From Isoptericola halalbus (GTDB lineage Bacteria; Actinomycetota; Actinomycetes; Actinomycetales; Cellulomonadaceae): DNA of 54,548 bases. The position numbers and the translations under genes were made by a program. Below, piece by piece: positions 8,300 to 17,174 of this stretch (positions within the stretch are counted from its first letter, which is position 1; every line of letters begins with the position of its first letter). Under the pieces are notes generated by a model that ran no database searches, was not told the origin of the DNA, and saw nothing but the letters and a program-made list of their open reading frames with translations. The stretch lies in the NCBI GenBank assembly GCA_009663185.1, contig VJZX01000018.1, positions 6,857-61,404 on the forward strand. The letters run 5' to 3'.

Positions 8300-9415
8300 T
8301 CAGCGCAGGAACACCTGCCGTGCCACGTGCATGAGCAGCAGGAGGTCCTGGCGGCGGCGCTCGAACTCCGCCTGCTCGACGAGCCCGCGCTCGTAGCGGC
8401 GGTGCAGCATCGCGAGCTCGGTCGCTGCCTGCTGGTAGTCGCGCATCGCGCGCTCGGGACCGCGCCCGAGCCTGTCGCGCGCCCACGCGCGCGCCTGCCT
8501 CCGACCGGGCAGCGTCGAGAGCATGCGCAGGTCGGCGTCGGTCACGACGCCGGTGCCGGCATAGGTCGGCAGGTGCCGTCCGATGAGCGCGACGAGGCGG
8601 CGCCGGTCGCTGTGCACGACGCCGAGCAGGGCGAGCAGCACGACGAGGCCGATGCCGTACGCGAACGCGACACCGTCGAGTCCGAACAACGCCATCCCGT
8701 TCCACACCGCGTGCAGCGCGATCGCGCCGAACAGGCCGAGCACGACCGGGCGCACGCGACCGCGACCCGGCTCCCGCAGCGCCGCCGTCGCAACGCCGAT
8801 GCCCGTGAGCGACGAGCACAGCGGGTGGATGAGCGGGGTCAGGATGCCGCGGAGCACGAACGTGCTCGCGACCGCGTCGGGACCGGCGGCCATGTAGTAG
8901 CTGATGTTCTCGATCGTCGCAAAGCCGAGCCCGACCATCGAGCCGTAGATGATGCCGTCGGTCGGTCCGTTGAGCTCGTGGCGGCGGAACCACAGGAAGC
9001 CGAGGAGCACGACGCCCTTGAGCGTCTCCTCGACGACCGGCGCGACGACGGTCGCGGTCACGAAGAATCCCTGGTCGTCGCCCAGCAGCGGCGCCCAGAT
9101 CAGCATCAGCCCCGCGGTGTTGAGCACCATCGCGAGCAGCACCGAGATGCCCGCGCCCCACAGGAACGCGAGCAGCAGGGCGTCGGGCGGCTCGGGCTCG
9201 AGCCGGTCGAGCGCGAGCACGCCCGCGAGCAGCAGGGGCAGCGGCAGCAGGGCCAGGACCAGGCCGACGGCGAACGTCGGGCCGCCGTCGAGCGCCAGGT
9301 ACCCGAGCACCACGAGGAGCGCGAGAGACGACACCGCGATGGCCACGATGGCCCCCACCGACGGGCGGCCGGGCGTGCGTCCGGCCAGAATCGCCTTCGG
9401 GTCGAGTGACGCCAT
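8300..9415 (-). CDS. PrsW-family intramembrane metalloprotease
   Basis: A 371-aa polytopic membrane protein of the PrsW/CPBP-like protease class, which cleaves membrane substrates such as anti-sigma factors in the best-studied cases. Catalytic-type motifs fall in membrane segments: EE in VVEETLKG (about 126), EN in ATIENISYY (about 169), His in IHPLCSS (about 196) and HAVWNG (about 234). At least eight hydrophobic stretches occupy residues 20-275; a basic, helical cytoplasmic tail of about 90 aa follows. ATG 9415 is preferred over an upstream in-frame GTG because the longer version adds a non-conserved leader. The target here is unknown; no partner is adjacent. Confidence 0.85.
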   Translation of the reverse strand: MASLDPKAILAGRTPGRPSVGAIVAIAVSSLALLVVLGYLALDGGPTFAVGLVLALLPLPLLLAGVLALDRLEPEPPDALLLAFLWGAGISVLLAMVLNTAGLMLIWAPLLGDDQGFFVTATVVAPVVEETLKGVVLLGFLWFRRHELNGPTDGIIYGSMVGLGFATIENISYYMAAGPDAVASTFVLRGILTPLIHPLCSSLTGIGVATAALREPGRGRVRPVVLGLFGAIALHAVWNGMALFGLDGVAFAYGIGLVVLLALLGVVHSDRRRLVALIGRHLPTYAGTGVVTDADLRMLSTLPGRRQARAWARDRLGRGPERAMRDYQQAATELAMLHRRYERGLVEQAEFERRRQDLLLLMHVARQVFLR

Positions 9416-9531
9416 GGCCCCGATCCTAGGGATCAGGGCGTCCACCGGCCCGTCGGTGCCCACACCGGCCGACAAGTTCTCGGCGCGACGGCGGTCTACC
9501 CGATCGACGTCCCACAGCGAAGGAGCCCACC

Positions 9532-10149
9532 ATGGCCCGGATCATCTCGACCCTCTTCATGGCCCTCGACGGCGTGGTCGAGCCCGACGAGACCTGGCAC
9601 TTCCCGTACTTCGACGACAACATGGGCGCCGCGGTGTCCGAGGACTACGACGCGGCGGACACGCTGCTGCTGGGGCGCGTCACGTACGACAGCTTCGCGG
9701 GCGCCTGGCCGGACCGCGAGACCGCCGGGGGCGAGGACGCCCAGTTCGCCAAGCTCATCGGCGACCTGCGCAAGATCGTCGTCTCGCGCCAGCCGCTCGA
9801 GCTCGGGTGGCGCAACACCGAGCTGGTCTCGGGCGACCTGCTCGACGCAGTGGCTGCGCTCCGCGCCGACCCGGCGACCAAGGGCGTGCTCATCCCGGGC
9901 TCGATCTCCGTCGTCCGCCAGCTCCTCGCCGCCGGGCTGCTCGACGAGCTGCGCCTGCTCGTGCACCCCGTCGCCGCGCGGCGCGGCCTGCGGCTGTTCG
10001 ACGAGGGCGACTCGGTCTACGCGCTCAAGCTGATGCGCTCCGAGACGTATCCGACCGGCGTCGTGCGGCTGGTGTACGCGCCGGAGGCACCGCCGTCGGG
10101 CACGACGGCGTACGAGGACGTGCGCGAGCGCGTCCCGCAGGCCCGCTGA
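9532..10149 (+). CDS. dihydrofolate reductase-like (RibD C-terminal) family protein
   Basis: A 205-aa cytoplasmic protein of the RibD_C/DHFR-fold group, likely an NADPH-dependent reductase of unknown substrate. The N-terminus MARIISTLFMALDGVVE is the typical opening of the family, followed by DTLLLGRVTYDSFAGAWP and a nucleotide-binding glycine block GVLIPGSISVVRQLL, then LVHPVAARRGLRLF. A GAAGGAG ribosome site lies 7 bases before ATG 9532. It is transcribed alone and is followed by a palindromic element. It is not expected to be the essential folate enzyme. Confidence 0.85.
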   Translation: MARIISTLFMALDGVVEPDETWHFPYFDDNMGAAVSEDYDAADTLLLGRVTYDSFAGAWPDRETAGGEDAQFAKLIGDLRKIVVSRQPLELGWRNTELVSGDLLDAVAALRADPATKGVLIPGSISVVRQLLAAGLLDELRLLVHPVAARRGLRLFDEGDSVYALKLMRSETYPTGVVRLVYAPEAPPSGTTAYEDVRERVPQAR

Positions 10150-10160
10150 CCTCACAGCCG

Positions 10161-10222
10161 GCCGGTGGCTACGGGTTGTCCCCGATATCGACCGAGAACG
10201 GGGACAAACGGTAGCCACCGGC
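10161..10222. repeat. dispersed palindromic element, copy 1
   Basis: An inverted repeat whose arms read GGCTACgGgTTGTCCCC (left, with GCCGGT before it) and, on the other strand from the right arm, GGCTACcGtTTGTCCCC. The arms are about 23 bp with two mismatches around a 16-nt centre (gatatcgaccgagaac). It lies between two genes on the same strand. The same core recurs at 45771-45820, so it is a repeated element and not only a local terminator. Confidence 0.8.
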
Positions 10223-10265
10223 GGCCAACCGGCCATCTCGAGCTTGGGCAGGTAGCGTCACGGCC

Positions 10266-10796
10266 GTGATCGGGAACGAGGGCACGCGGCTGATGATCGT
10301 CCGCGGCCCGTCCGGCGCGGGCAAGAGCACGGTGGCGCGGATGCTGCGCGAGCGGATGGGACGTGGGACGGCGCTGGTGCAGCAGGACTACCTGCGTCGG
10401 GTGGTGATGTGGGAGAAGGACACCGCCGGGGCCGCGAACATCTCTCTGATCGACGCCGTGGTGCGGCACGCGCTCGGCGTGGGCTATGACGTCGTTCTGG
10501 AGGGCATCCTCGCCGTGGACCACTACGGCGGCATGCTCAGCGGCCTCGTCACCGAGCACGCCGGGGTGAGCGTGTGCGCGTACCTGGACGTCCCGTTCGA
10601 CGAGACGGTCCGCCGGCACGCGGCCCGCCCTCAGGCCGCGGAGTTCACTCCGGACGACATGGCTGGCTGGTTCGACCCGGACGACCGTCTCGGCGTGACG
10701 GGCGAGATCGTGGTCCCGGAATCGTCGACGGCTGACGACACCGTGCGGACGCTGCTCGCTGCCATGAGCGGTCGTCAGGCGCGGTGGGTGCGGTAG
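10266..10796 (+). CDS. P-loop kinase / AAA-type NTPase (zeta-toxin or chloramphenicol-phosphotransferase-like fold)
   Basis: A 176-aa P-loop protein with Walker [10 protein letters not shown] near residue 14, a polar strand [15 protein letters not shown], then [19 protein letters not shown] and an ARP-type lid block ([13 protein letters not shown]). This is the layout of small kinases that phosphorylate sugars, nucleotides or antibiotics; the substrate is unknown. GTG 10266 is the assumed start; ATG 10293 is possible but leaves only five residues before the P-loop. The last 22 bases overlap the end of pgi on the other strand. I see no antitoxin partner. Confidence 0.75.
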   Translation: MIGNEGTRLMIVRGPSGAGKSTVARMLRERMGRGTALVQQDYLRRVVMWEKDTAGAANISLIDAVVRHALGVGYDVVLEGILAVDHYGGMLSGLVTEHAGVSVCAYLDVPFDETVRRHAARPQAAEFTPDDMAGWFDPDDRLGVTGEIVVPESSTADDTVRTLLAAMSGRQARWVR

Positions 10797-12484
10797 TAGC
10801 GGATCAGCGCTGCAGTGGACGCGTCCTGGTCCGACAGCGCCGCGTCGTCGCCCGAGACGGCCGGTGCGATCTCGAGCGCGAGCTTCTTGCCGAGCTCGAC
10901 GCCCCACTGGTCGAACGAGTCGATGCCCCACACGACGCCCTGGACGAATGTGATGTGCTCGTACAGCGCGACGAGCTGGCCGACGACCGACGGCGTGAGC
11001 GCCGGCGCCATGATCGACGTCGTCGGCCGGTTCCCGGAGAACACGCGAGCGGGCACGATCTCCTCGGCCGTGCCCTCGGCGCGCACCTCCGCGGCCGTCT
11101 TGCCGAACGCGAGCGCCCTGGTCTGCGCGAAGAAGTTGGCGAGGAACAGCTCGTGGACGTCGGCGCCGGGCTGCACGGCCCCGCCGTCGCCCTCGACGTC
11201 GGCGAGCGGGTAGGCCGGCGTCGCGACGGCGATGAAGTCCGCCGGGATCAGGCGTGTCCCCTGGTGGATCAGCTGGTAGAACGCGTGCTGGCCGTTGGTA
11301 CCGGGCTCGCCCCAGAACACCTCGCCGGTCTGCGTCGTCACGGGCGAGCCGTCCCAGCGCACCGACTTGCCGTTGGACTCCATCGTGAGCTGCTGCAGGT
11401 ACGCCGGGAACCTGTGCAGCTGCTGGGCGTACGGCAGCACGGCGTGCGTGTGGGCCCCGAGAAAGTTCGTGTACCAGACGTTGAGCAGGCCCATGAGCGC
11501 CGGCACGTTGGCTTCGAGCGGCGTGGAGCGGAAGTGCTCGTCCATCGCGCGGAAGCCGGCGAGCAGGTCGCGGAACGCCTCGGGCCCGAACGCGATCGCG
11601 AGCGACGTGCCGATCGTCGAGTCGACGGAGTACCGGCCGCCGACCCAGTCCCAGAACCCGAACGCGTTGGCCGGGTCGATCCCGAACGCGGCGACCTTGT
11701 CGAGCGCTGTCGACACCGCCACGAAGTGCTTGCCGACGGCGTCCTCGCGCGCGGCGTCGGTGTCCTCGATCGCGCCCGCGGCGACGAGCCGCTCCCACAG
11801 CCACGCGCGCGCGAGGCGCGCGTTGGTCAGCGTCTCCAGCGTCCCGAACGTCTTGGACGCGACGATGAACAGCGTCGTCTCGGGGTCGAGGTCCGCCGTG
11901 GACTGCGCGACGTCGGTCGGGTCGATGTTGGAGACGAAGCGCGCCTCGAGGCCCTGCTTCAGGTAGGGCTTGAGCGCCTCGTAGACCATGACCGGCCCGA
12001 GGTCGGAGCCGCCGATGCCGATGTTGACCACCGTCCGCACGGGCTTGCCCGTGACGCCCGTCCACTCCCCCGAGCGCACCTTCTCGGCGAACGCCGACAT
12101 CTTCTCGAGCTCCGCGGCGACATCGGCGTCGACGTCCTGGCCGTCGACGACGAGCGCCGGCTGCGTGCCCGGCGCGCGGCGCAGCGCGGTGTGCAGCACG
12201 GCCCGGTCCTCGGTCACGTTGATGTGCTCGCCCGTGAACATCGCCTCGATGCGCTCAGGCAGGTGCACCTCGTGCGCGAGCCGGACCAGCAGCTCGACCG
12301 TCTCGTCGGTGACGAGGTTCTTCGACAGGTCCACGAACAGTTCGCCCGCGGTGTGGCTCAGCCGCTCCGCGCGGGCCGGGTCGGCGCCGAACCAGCCGCG
12401 CAGATCCCCCTGGAACTCCTGGTAGTGCGTGTGGAGCTCGCCCCAGGCCGGGGTGGTGGTGGCGTCGACGGGGGAGGTGGTCAT
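10775..12484 (-). CDS. pgi: glucose-6-phosphate isomerase
   Basis: Interconverts glucose 6-phosphate and fructose 6-phosphate in glycolysis and gluconeogenesis; cytoplasmic. The 569-aa protein has the family signatures [42 protein letters not shown], the catalytic block ESNGKSV, and the C-terminal [13 protein letters not shown]. Length is normal for bacterial Pgi of the large type. ATG 12484 follows a GGAAGAGCAGG ribosome region. It appears monocistronic, and its 3' end overlaps the small kinase gene tail to tail. Confidence 0.97.
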   Translation of the reverse strand: MTTSPVDATTTPAWGELHTHYQEFQGDLRGWFGADPARAERLSHTAGELFVDLSKNLVTDETVELLVRLAHEVHLPERIEAMFTGEHINVTEDRAVLHTALRRAPGTQPALVVDGQDVDADVAAELEKMSAFAEKVRSGEWTGVTGKPVRTVVNIGIGGSDLGPVMVYEALKPYLKQGLEARFVSNIDPTDVAQSTADLDPETTLFIVASKTFGTLETLTNARLARAWLWERLVAAGAIEDTDAAREDAVGKHFVAVSTALDKVAAFGIDPANAFGFWDWVGGRYSVDSTIGTSLAIAFGPEAFRDLLAGFRAMDEHFRSTPLEANVPALMGLLNVWYTNFLGAHTHAVLPYAQQLHRFPAYLQQLTMESNGKSVRWDGSPVTTQTGEVFWGEPGTNGQHAFYQLIHQGTRLIPADFIAVATPAYPLADVEGDGGAVQPGADVHELFLANFFAQTRALAFGKTAAEVRAEGTAEEIVPARVFSGNRPTTSIMAPALTPSVVGQLVALYEHITFVQGVVWGIDSFDQWGVELGKKLALEIAPAVSGDDAALSDQDASTAALIRYYRTHRA

Positions 12485-12609
12485 GCCTGCTCTTCCTTCG
12501 GTGCGGGACGGGTCGCCGGGGTGCGACGGCGGTCCCTACCGTAGTGACCTCGGCCGCCGGCCGCCCGTGCGTCCGAGGTGGTGTGCCGTGGGGCGTCGGC
12601 GAGCGGCGA

Positions 12610-12641
12610 GGCGGTCCTGAGAGAAGACTCTCAGGACCGCC
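12610..12641. terminator. perfect 14-bp hairpin, terminator of the surface-protein gene
   Basis: A 14-bp perfect stem, GGCGGTCCTGAGAG at 12610-12623 and its complement at 12628-12641, closes the tetraloop AAGA. It lies 24 bases beyond the stop of the LPxTG protein gene on the minus strand, where a terminator is expected. Confidence 0.8.
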
Positions 12642-12664
12642 GCCTCATCTAGGTGGGCGACCGG

Positions 12665-15600
12665 CTAGATGGCACCTCCGGTCACGCCGTGGACCCTCAG
12701 GCGCCGGGCGGCCATCAGAGCACCAGCGCCGAGCGTGAGCAGAGACAGGGCCAGTCCGATCAGCCACGGCGAGAGCAGCGCTCCCGTCCTCGGCAGGTCA
12801 GGCGTGTCAGGGCTCACCGGCGCTGCTGCGGAGGGATCGTCCAGCGTGCCGCACGCGTCGTCGACGGACTCCTCGCCGTTGACCGTCATGGCCGAGACGT
12901 TGAGCAGGCCCGTGCCGCTCTCTCCACCGGCGAGCTGGCAGTCAGCGCCGGCGGGCGTCTGGTCGTCGGCGTTCACCCGGAACTGCACGGTCACCACGTA
13001 CCGGTGGCTGGCCGGGCCCTGGGCCGTTGCGGCACCGATCAGCTGGTCGGTCACCAGGCGGGTGTCGTCCCGGCCGTCCCAGCTCGCGTCAGTAGCGATC
13101 GATCCCGGCCGGGCCGCCACGGCCGTGTCGACCACTCGCACCGCCGACCCGAACCTGAGCTCGTCGTCGAGCAGGTACTCGCTCGGGGCAGCTCCGTGGT
13201 TCTCCACCGTGATGGTGTATTCGATCTCGAAGAGCCCTTCGCCTACCTGGCTCGGTCCGGCAGTGACCTCCTTGGTGTGGACCGGCTCGGAGAGCGTCGC
13301 GCAGGTGTCGTCGGTGTGGTCCTGCCCATTGACGGTCAGGATCGCCTCGTTGGTCAGGCCGGTACCGGCCTCGCCACCACCCAGCGTGCAGTCGCTGTCG
13401 TCGAACGTGACGTCTTCAGCGTCCACCGAGACTACGACCTGCACGATGTAGTCGTGCGTCGCAGGGCCGGCTGCCGTACCCGCGTCGATGTCCTGGGCCT
13501 CGACGATGCTCAGCGAGGTCGTCGCCCCGTCCCACGTGTTCTGCGGTGTGATGCCGTCGGGCGCCGAGACCACCTGCGGCGGCTCGACCACGGTCATGGC
13601 GTCCCCGTACCGCAGCTGGTCGACCAGGTCGTACTCGCCCGAGCTCGCACTCGCGTTGGACACGCGAACCCGGTACGTCAGCTCGTACGTGCCGTCTCCC
13701 AACGGTGTGGGACCGGACTCGACGGACTTCTCATGGACCGGAGCCCCTGGAAGCTGCGGGCACGCATCGTCGGTCGTCTCCTGCTCGTCGACGGTGAGCC
13801 GTGCCTCGTTGAGCAGACCGGTACCGGACTCACTGCCCGTGAGCGAGCAGTCGCTGTTGTCGAACGTAACCTCGTCGAGCGCCACGGTGAAGCGCACCGT
13901 CACGCTGTAGGTGTGCACGGTCGGCTCGCCCGGTCCGGCAGCGGCCGCGATCGGCTCATCGGTCTGGACACGGAGAGTGCTCGTTCCCGCGCTCCACACG
14001 CTCTCAAGCTCGGTCAGACCACTGGTGACCGCCTGCGCCTGAGGCTGTCCGACGATCGTGACCGCCTCGCCGTACCGCATGATGTCGTCCAGGTCGTACA
14101 CCGCGGTACCGGCGTACGGGTTGGTGGTCTCGACCTGGTAGACGACCTCGTACTCACCGTCACCCATGGGCTCCGGCCCGGACGACACGGTCTTGTCGAT
14201 CAGCAGAACCGTCGCCTCGACGCAGGCGTCGTCCTGTGCCGACGCCCCGCCCGCGGAGATCTCCGCGGTGTTGAGGAACCCGGTGCCGGTCTCACCGGCG
14301 TCCAGCGAACAGTCCGAGTCCTCGAACGTCATCTCCTCACCATCGATCGTGACGTTGAGCGTGACGAGGTACTCGTGCGTGGCCCCGGACGCGATGGCCT
14401 GGTCCTCCACGATGCTCAGGACCCCGGCGTCAGCGTCCCAGTCGTCCAGCGAGACGATCCCGCCGGGGACCGTGTTGCTCGCTGACGCCGTGTTGATGGC
14501 GATGCCGTCACCCACCGTGAAGGTGTCGCTCAGGTCGTAGCCCGGGCCCGAACCGTCGCGGGCCACGCTGATGCTGAACTGCACGGTGTGCGTGCCGTCC
14601 GCGTTCGCGGTCGGCGGGCCCGCCGGCTCCTTGACGATGTCCTGGCCGTACAGCGAGACGAGGTAGTCCTCGACCTCTCCGGAGGCCCAGCCACCGGTCG
14701 GCAGGATGTCGTCCGGCGTGCCGCCGAAGAGGCGGAACCGCGCATAAGACTCGCCCGTCGCCGTCGCGCCGGGGAAGGTGAGCTGGTACTCGGCAGTGCC
14801 GGAGCTCGCCGGAACGGTGACCGTCACCAGCTCGCCCGGGTCGAACGTGCCACTTCCGTCCAGGTCGACCCAAGCCGCGAGGGTTGCCGCGAGGTCCGTG
14901 GTGTTCGTCGCGCTCACGGTGATCGTCGTGTCAGCCCCGACCGCGAACTGCAGTGGACCGCTCACGCCGTCCTCGTCCGCGGCGTCGCCGTCGGCGTCCG
15001 CACCAGGGGTTCCATCGCTCTCGGCGTCGTACTCGGTACCGAGCGTCAGTCCGTCGAGGAACGAGTGGTACGGCCCGTCGTCGGCCGCCGTGGTGCCGTA
15101 CGTGTCCGGTGCATCGCCGAAGTCGGCCGTACCGGCAATCGTCGTCTCCACGTCCAGCTCGACCTGGTGGTACGTCCAGTCGTCGATGGCGCGCGCGTCA
15201 CCCCATGCGCCGTTCACCCCATCGTTGGCGTTTGCGGCGACGGGATCACAGGTCCAGTCGTGAACACCACCCGAGCTGTCGACGCCCGCACGGCCATCGA
15301 GCTCGGGAGTGAGGCAGGCGCGATCCTCCGTACGAAGGTTCGTGTCGTTCCAGTAGAGCGTCGTCGAGCCGGCTGCGGGTCCGTTGAGGGCTTCGACGAC
15401 GATGCCGCCGGCTCGTCGCTCGACGTCCTGGTTGACGAAGTGGATCTCACCTATCCGGTCGATCAGCACACGAGCACCGATGGTGTCCAGGAGCGAGATC
15501 GTGTTCCCCTGTCCGTCCAGACCGTCGAACTCGATGGTGTAGGTGCCGTCGTCATCCACGGCGAACGGGATGGCCCGGTCCTGGGGGTCGGCATAGTCGC

Positions 15601-16978
15601 CGTCGTCATTCGCATCGATCTGCAGGGAAGCGCTCCCGACGAAGTCCGACACCCCGACGCTGAACTCCCCGCGCCTGATGTCGGCGGCAGGATCCTGGAC
15701 GAAGTCGAGGTCGGTGAGCGTCGGCAAGGTGAGCGGCGGGTTCAGCCACGTGATGCCGCCGGACCAGGTCGCCGCTGTCGCGGGCATCGAGGAGTCCGGT
15801 TGCTCGAAGAAGATCCGATAGGCGGGCCCGCACTCGTCGGTCGAGACGTAGAACTGCGGATCGGCGTACGGGCCGATCGTGTCGAAGCTCTCGTACGCCG
15901 AGACACAGCCGCCGACGAGGGCGTTCCCCGTCGCGTTCGCGGTAAAGATGGAGTCGATGCCGTGGTAGTCCCCGTAGGAGCCTGCGTAGACGAAGCCTTG
16001 TTCGTTGAGGTACCAGAAATCAACGGCTGCGCCGGCGGTGCCGCCCTGCTGGACCATCCGGTAATCCTCCGACCACACCCGTCCTGGAACGTCCGCAGCG
16101 CCGGTCTGGACCGCGATGTCCCAGGAATACCGGTCCAACGCGACAGAGGTGCCCCCGGTGCCGAACTCGATCGCCCAGACTCCCGGTGTTCCAGCCGTGA
16201 GATCGGACCACACGCAGCTGCTGGCCTCCGGATCGGCGGTGGGTATGGTGCACGTGCGGACGGAACCGTCCGGACCGCGAACCGTGATGGCCGCGTCCAC
16301 ACCGAGGGCGGAGTTGATCTCCTTGATGAAGGAGATGTCGAGATTCTCCCCTGCAGCCACATAGGCGTAGAAGACCTGTGAGACTCGGATGAGCGTGTTC
16401 GGAGGGTTGGTCGAGAGCACGGTGACGGGATCGGCGCCCTCCGGCTCCGCAGGTTCCGACTTGGTCTGTGCGTCGGTGACCGGCTCGGATTCTTCGCGCT
16501 CGGTCGACCCTGGTGCGCTGGGCTCCTTGGTGCCCGGATCTGGGCGCTCAGGGTCGACCCCCTCGTCTGAGGGCGGCTCGGAGCCGGTCGGTGCCGGCTC
16601 GGGACTTTCCTCGTCGGTCGCCTCCTGCTCCGCAGGTTCGCTCGACTCGGTGCTCGCTGACTCTGCACTCTGCTCGTCGGTCGGGTCTTGCTCTGCGGGC
16701 TCGCTCGACTCGGGGACTGCCGGCTCTTGGTGGGTCGTCGCCGTGGTGCTCTCCGGCTGGGGATCGTCCTGCTGCGCGCCATGGGCGGGGTTCAGGGCAC
16801 CGGTGGCTCCGCTGAGCAGCAGCGCGACCGTGAGGGCGAGGGCTTTGCGAGAGGTGTCACGCCTGCCCGGCGCACTGGCACCCAAGGCGACTGATCTGGC
16901 CCCGCGTCCGCCTCCCCGTCTCGAATGGAACGATCGGGGTCCCCCGGTCGACTTCGTTGTGGACCACGGTTGAGGCAT
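12665..16978 (-). CDS. large LPxTG sortase-anchored surface protein with GEVED domain and four tandem repeats
   Basis: A 1437-aa wall-anchored protein. Start ATG 16978 has AGGGGG 9 bases upstream. In order: a basic leader and signal peptide (hydrophobic about 46-62, cleavage near AHGA about 68); a Glu/Pro/Ser/Thr-rich wall-spanning linker to about 190; an unrecognised globular part; a GEVED-type domain (about 615-775, FGDAPDTYGT to GEVEDYLV); four repeats of about 150 residues beginning near 781, 929, 1081 and 1231, each with SDC.L..GESGTGLLN and DDAC, whose two Cys could form a disulfide; then LPRTG (about 1395), a hydrophobic segment and a basic tail. Likely adhesion or cell-surface interaction. 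The LuxR-type gene directly upstream may control it. No sortase gene is in the window. Confidence 0.9.
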   Translation of the reverse strand: MPQPWSTTKSTGGPRSFHSRRGGGRGARSVALGASAPGRRDTSRKALALTVALLLSGATGALNPAHGAQQDDPQPESTTATTHQEPAVPESSEPAEQDPTDEQSAESASTESSEPAEQEATDEESPEPAPTGSEPPSDEGVDPERPDPGTKEPSAPGSTEREESEPVTDAQTKSEPAEPEGADPVTVLSTNPPNTLIRVSQVFYAYVAAGENLDISFIKEINSALGVDAAITVRGPDGSVRTCTIPTADPEASSCVWSDLTAGTPGVWAIEFGTGGTSVALDRYSWDIAVQTGAADVPGRVWSEDYRMVQQGGTAGAAVDFWYLNEQGFVYAGSYGDYHGIDSIFTANATGNALVGGCVSAYESFDTIGPYADPQFYVSTDECGPAYRIFFEQPDSSMPATAATWSGGITWLNPPLTLPTLTDLDFVQDPAADIRRGEFSVGVSDFVGSASLQIDANDDGDYADPQDRAIPFAVDDDGTYTIEFDGLDGQGNTISLLDTIGARVLIDRIGEIHFVNQDVERRAGGIVVEALNGPAAGSTTLYWNDTNLRTEDRACLTPELDGRAGVDSSGGVHDWTCDPVAANANDGVNGAWGDARAIDDWTYHQVELDVETTIAGTADFGDAPDTYGTTAADDGPYHSFLDGLTLGTEYDAESDGTPGADADGDAADEDGVSGPLQFAVGADTTITVSATNTTDLAATLAAWVDLDGSGTFDPGELVTVTVPASSGTAEYQLTFPGATATGESYARFRLFGGTPDDILPTGGWASGEVEDYLVSLYGQDIVKEPAGPPTANADGTHTVQFSISVARDGSGPGYDLSDTFTVGDGIAINTASASNTVPGGIVSLDDWDADAGVLSIVEDQAIASGATHEYLVTLNVTIDGEEMTFEDSDCSLDAGETGTGFLNTAEISAGGASAQDDACVEATVLLIDKTVSSGPEPMGDGEYEVVYQVETTNPYAGTAVYDLDDIMRYGEAVTIVGQPQAQAVTSGLTELESVWSAGTSTLRVQTDEPIAAAAGPGEPTVHTYSVTVRFTVALDEVTFDNSDCSLTGSESGTGLLNEARLTVDEQETTDDACPQLPGAPVHEKSVESGPTPLGDGTYELTYRVRVSNASASSGEYDLVDQLRYGDAMTVVEPPQVVSAPDGITPQNTWDGATTSLSIVEAQDIDAGTAAGPATHDYIVQVVVSVDAEDVTFDDSDCTLGGGEAGTGLTNEAILTVNGQDHTDDTCATLSEPVHTKEVTAGPSQVGEGLFEIEYTITVENHGAAPSEYLLDDELRFGSAVRVVDTAVAARPGSIATDASWDGRDDTRLVTDQLIGAATAQGPASHRYVVTVQFRVNADDQTPAGADCQLAGGESGTGLLNVSAMTVNGEESVDDACGTLDDPSAAAPVSPDTPDLPRTGALLSPWLIGLALSLLTLGAGALMAARRLRVHGVTGGAI

Positions 16979-17051
16979 GTGGTGTCCCCCTGTTGTCACG
17001 CGAGCGTTGATACCTCGCTCCTGTACGCCGGTTCCCAGTACGGGTGCCGGA

Positions 17052-17112
17052 GGCGACAATTGCCAGCCCAAATCGAAAATTTCACCAACAGATCATCAAT
17101 CTGAGGTACCTT
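17052..17112. promoter_or_regulatory. AT-rich candidate promoter/operator upstream of the surface protein
   Basis: A locally AT-rich patch in the 196-base gap before the surface-protein gene. It contains the inverted repeat CAGATcatcaATCTG (17089-17103), a plausible dimer site for a LuxR-type regulator such as the one encoded next door. This is inference from position and symmetry only. Confidence 0.3.
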
Positions 17113-17174
17113 TTGCCGCTCCGATGGGCGTCTTGCGGCGTTCTGCCTGCCCGCCGGGCCCTGCCGGGCGAGTG

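Noticed and set aside
10266-10796. Zeta toxin of a toxin-antitoxin system
   Set aside because: The P-loop fits but no epsilon-like antitoxin gene lies next to it, and many unrelated small kinases share the motif.
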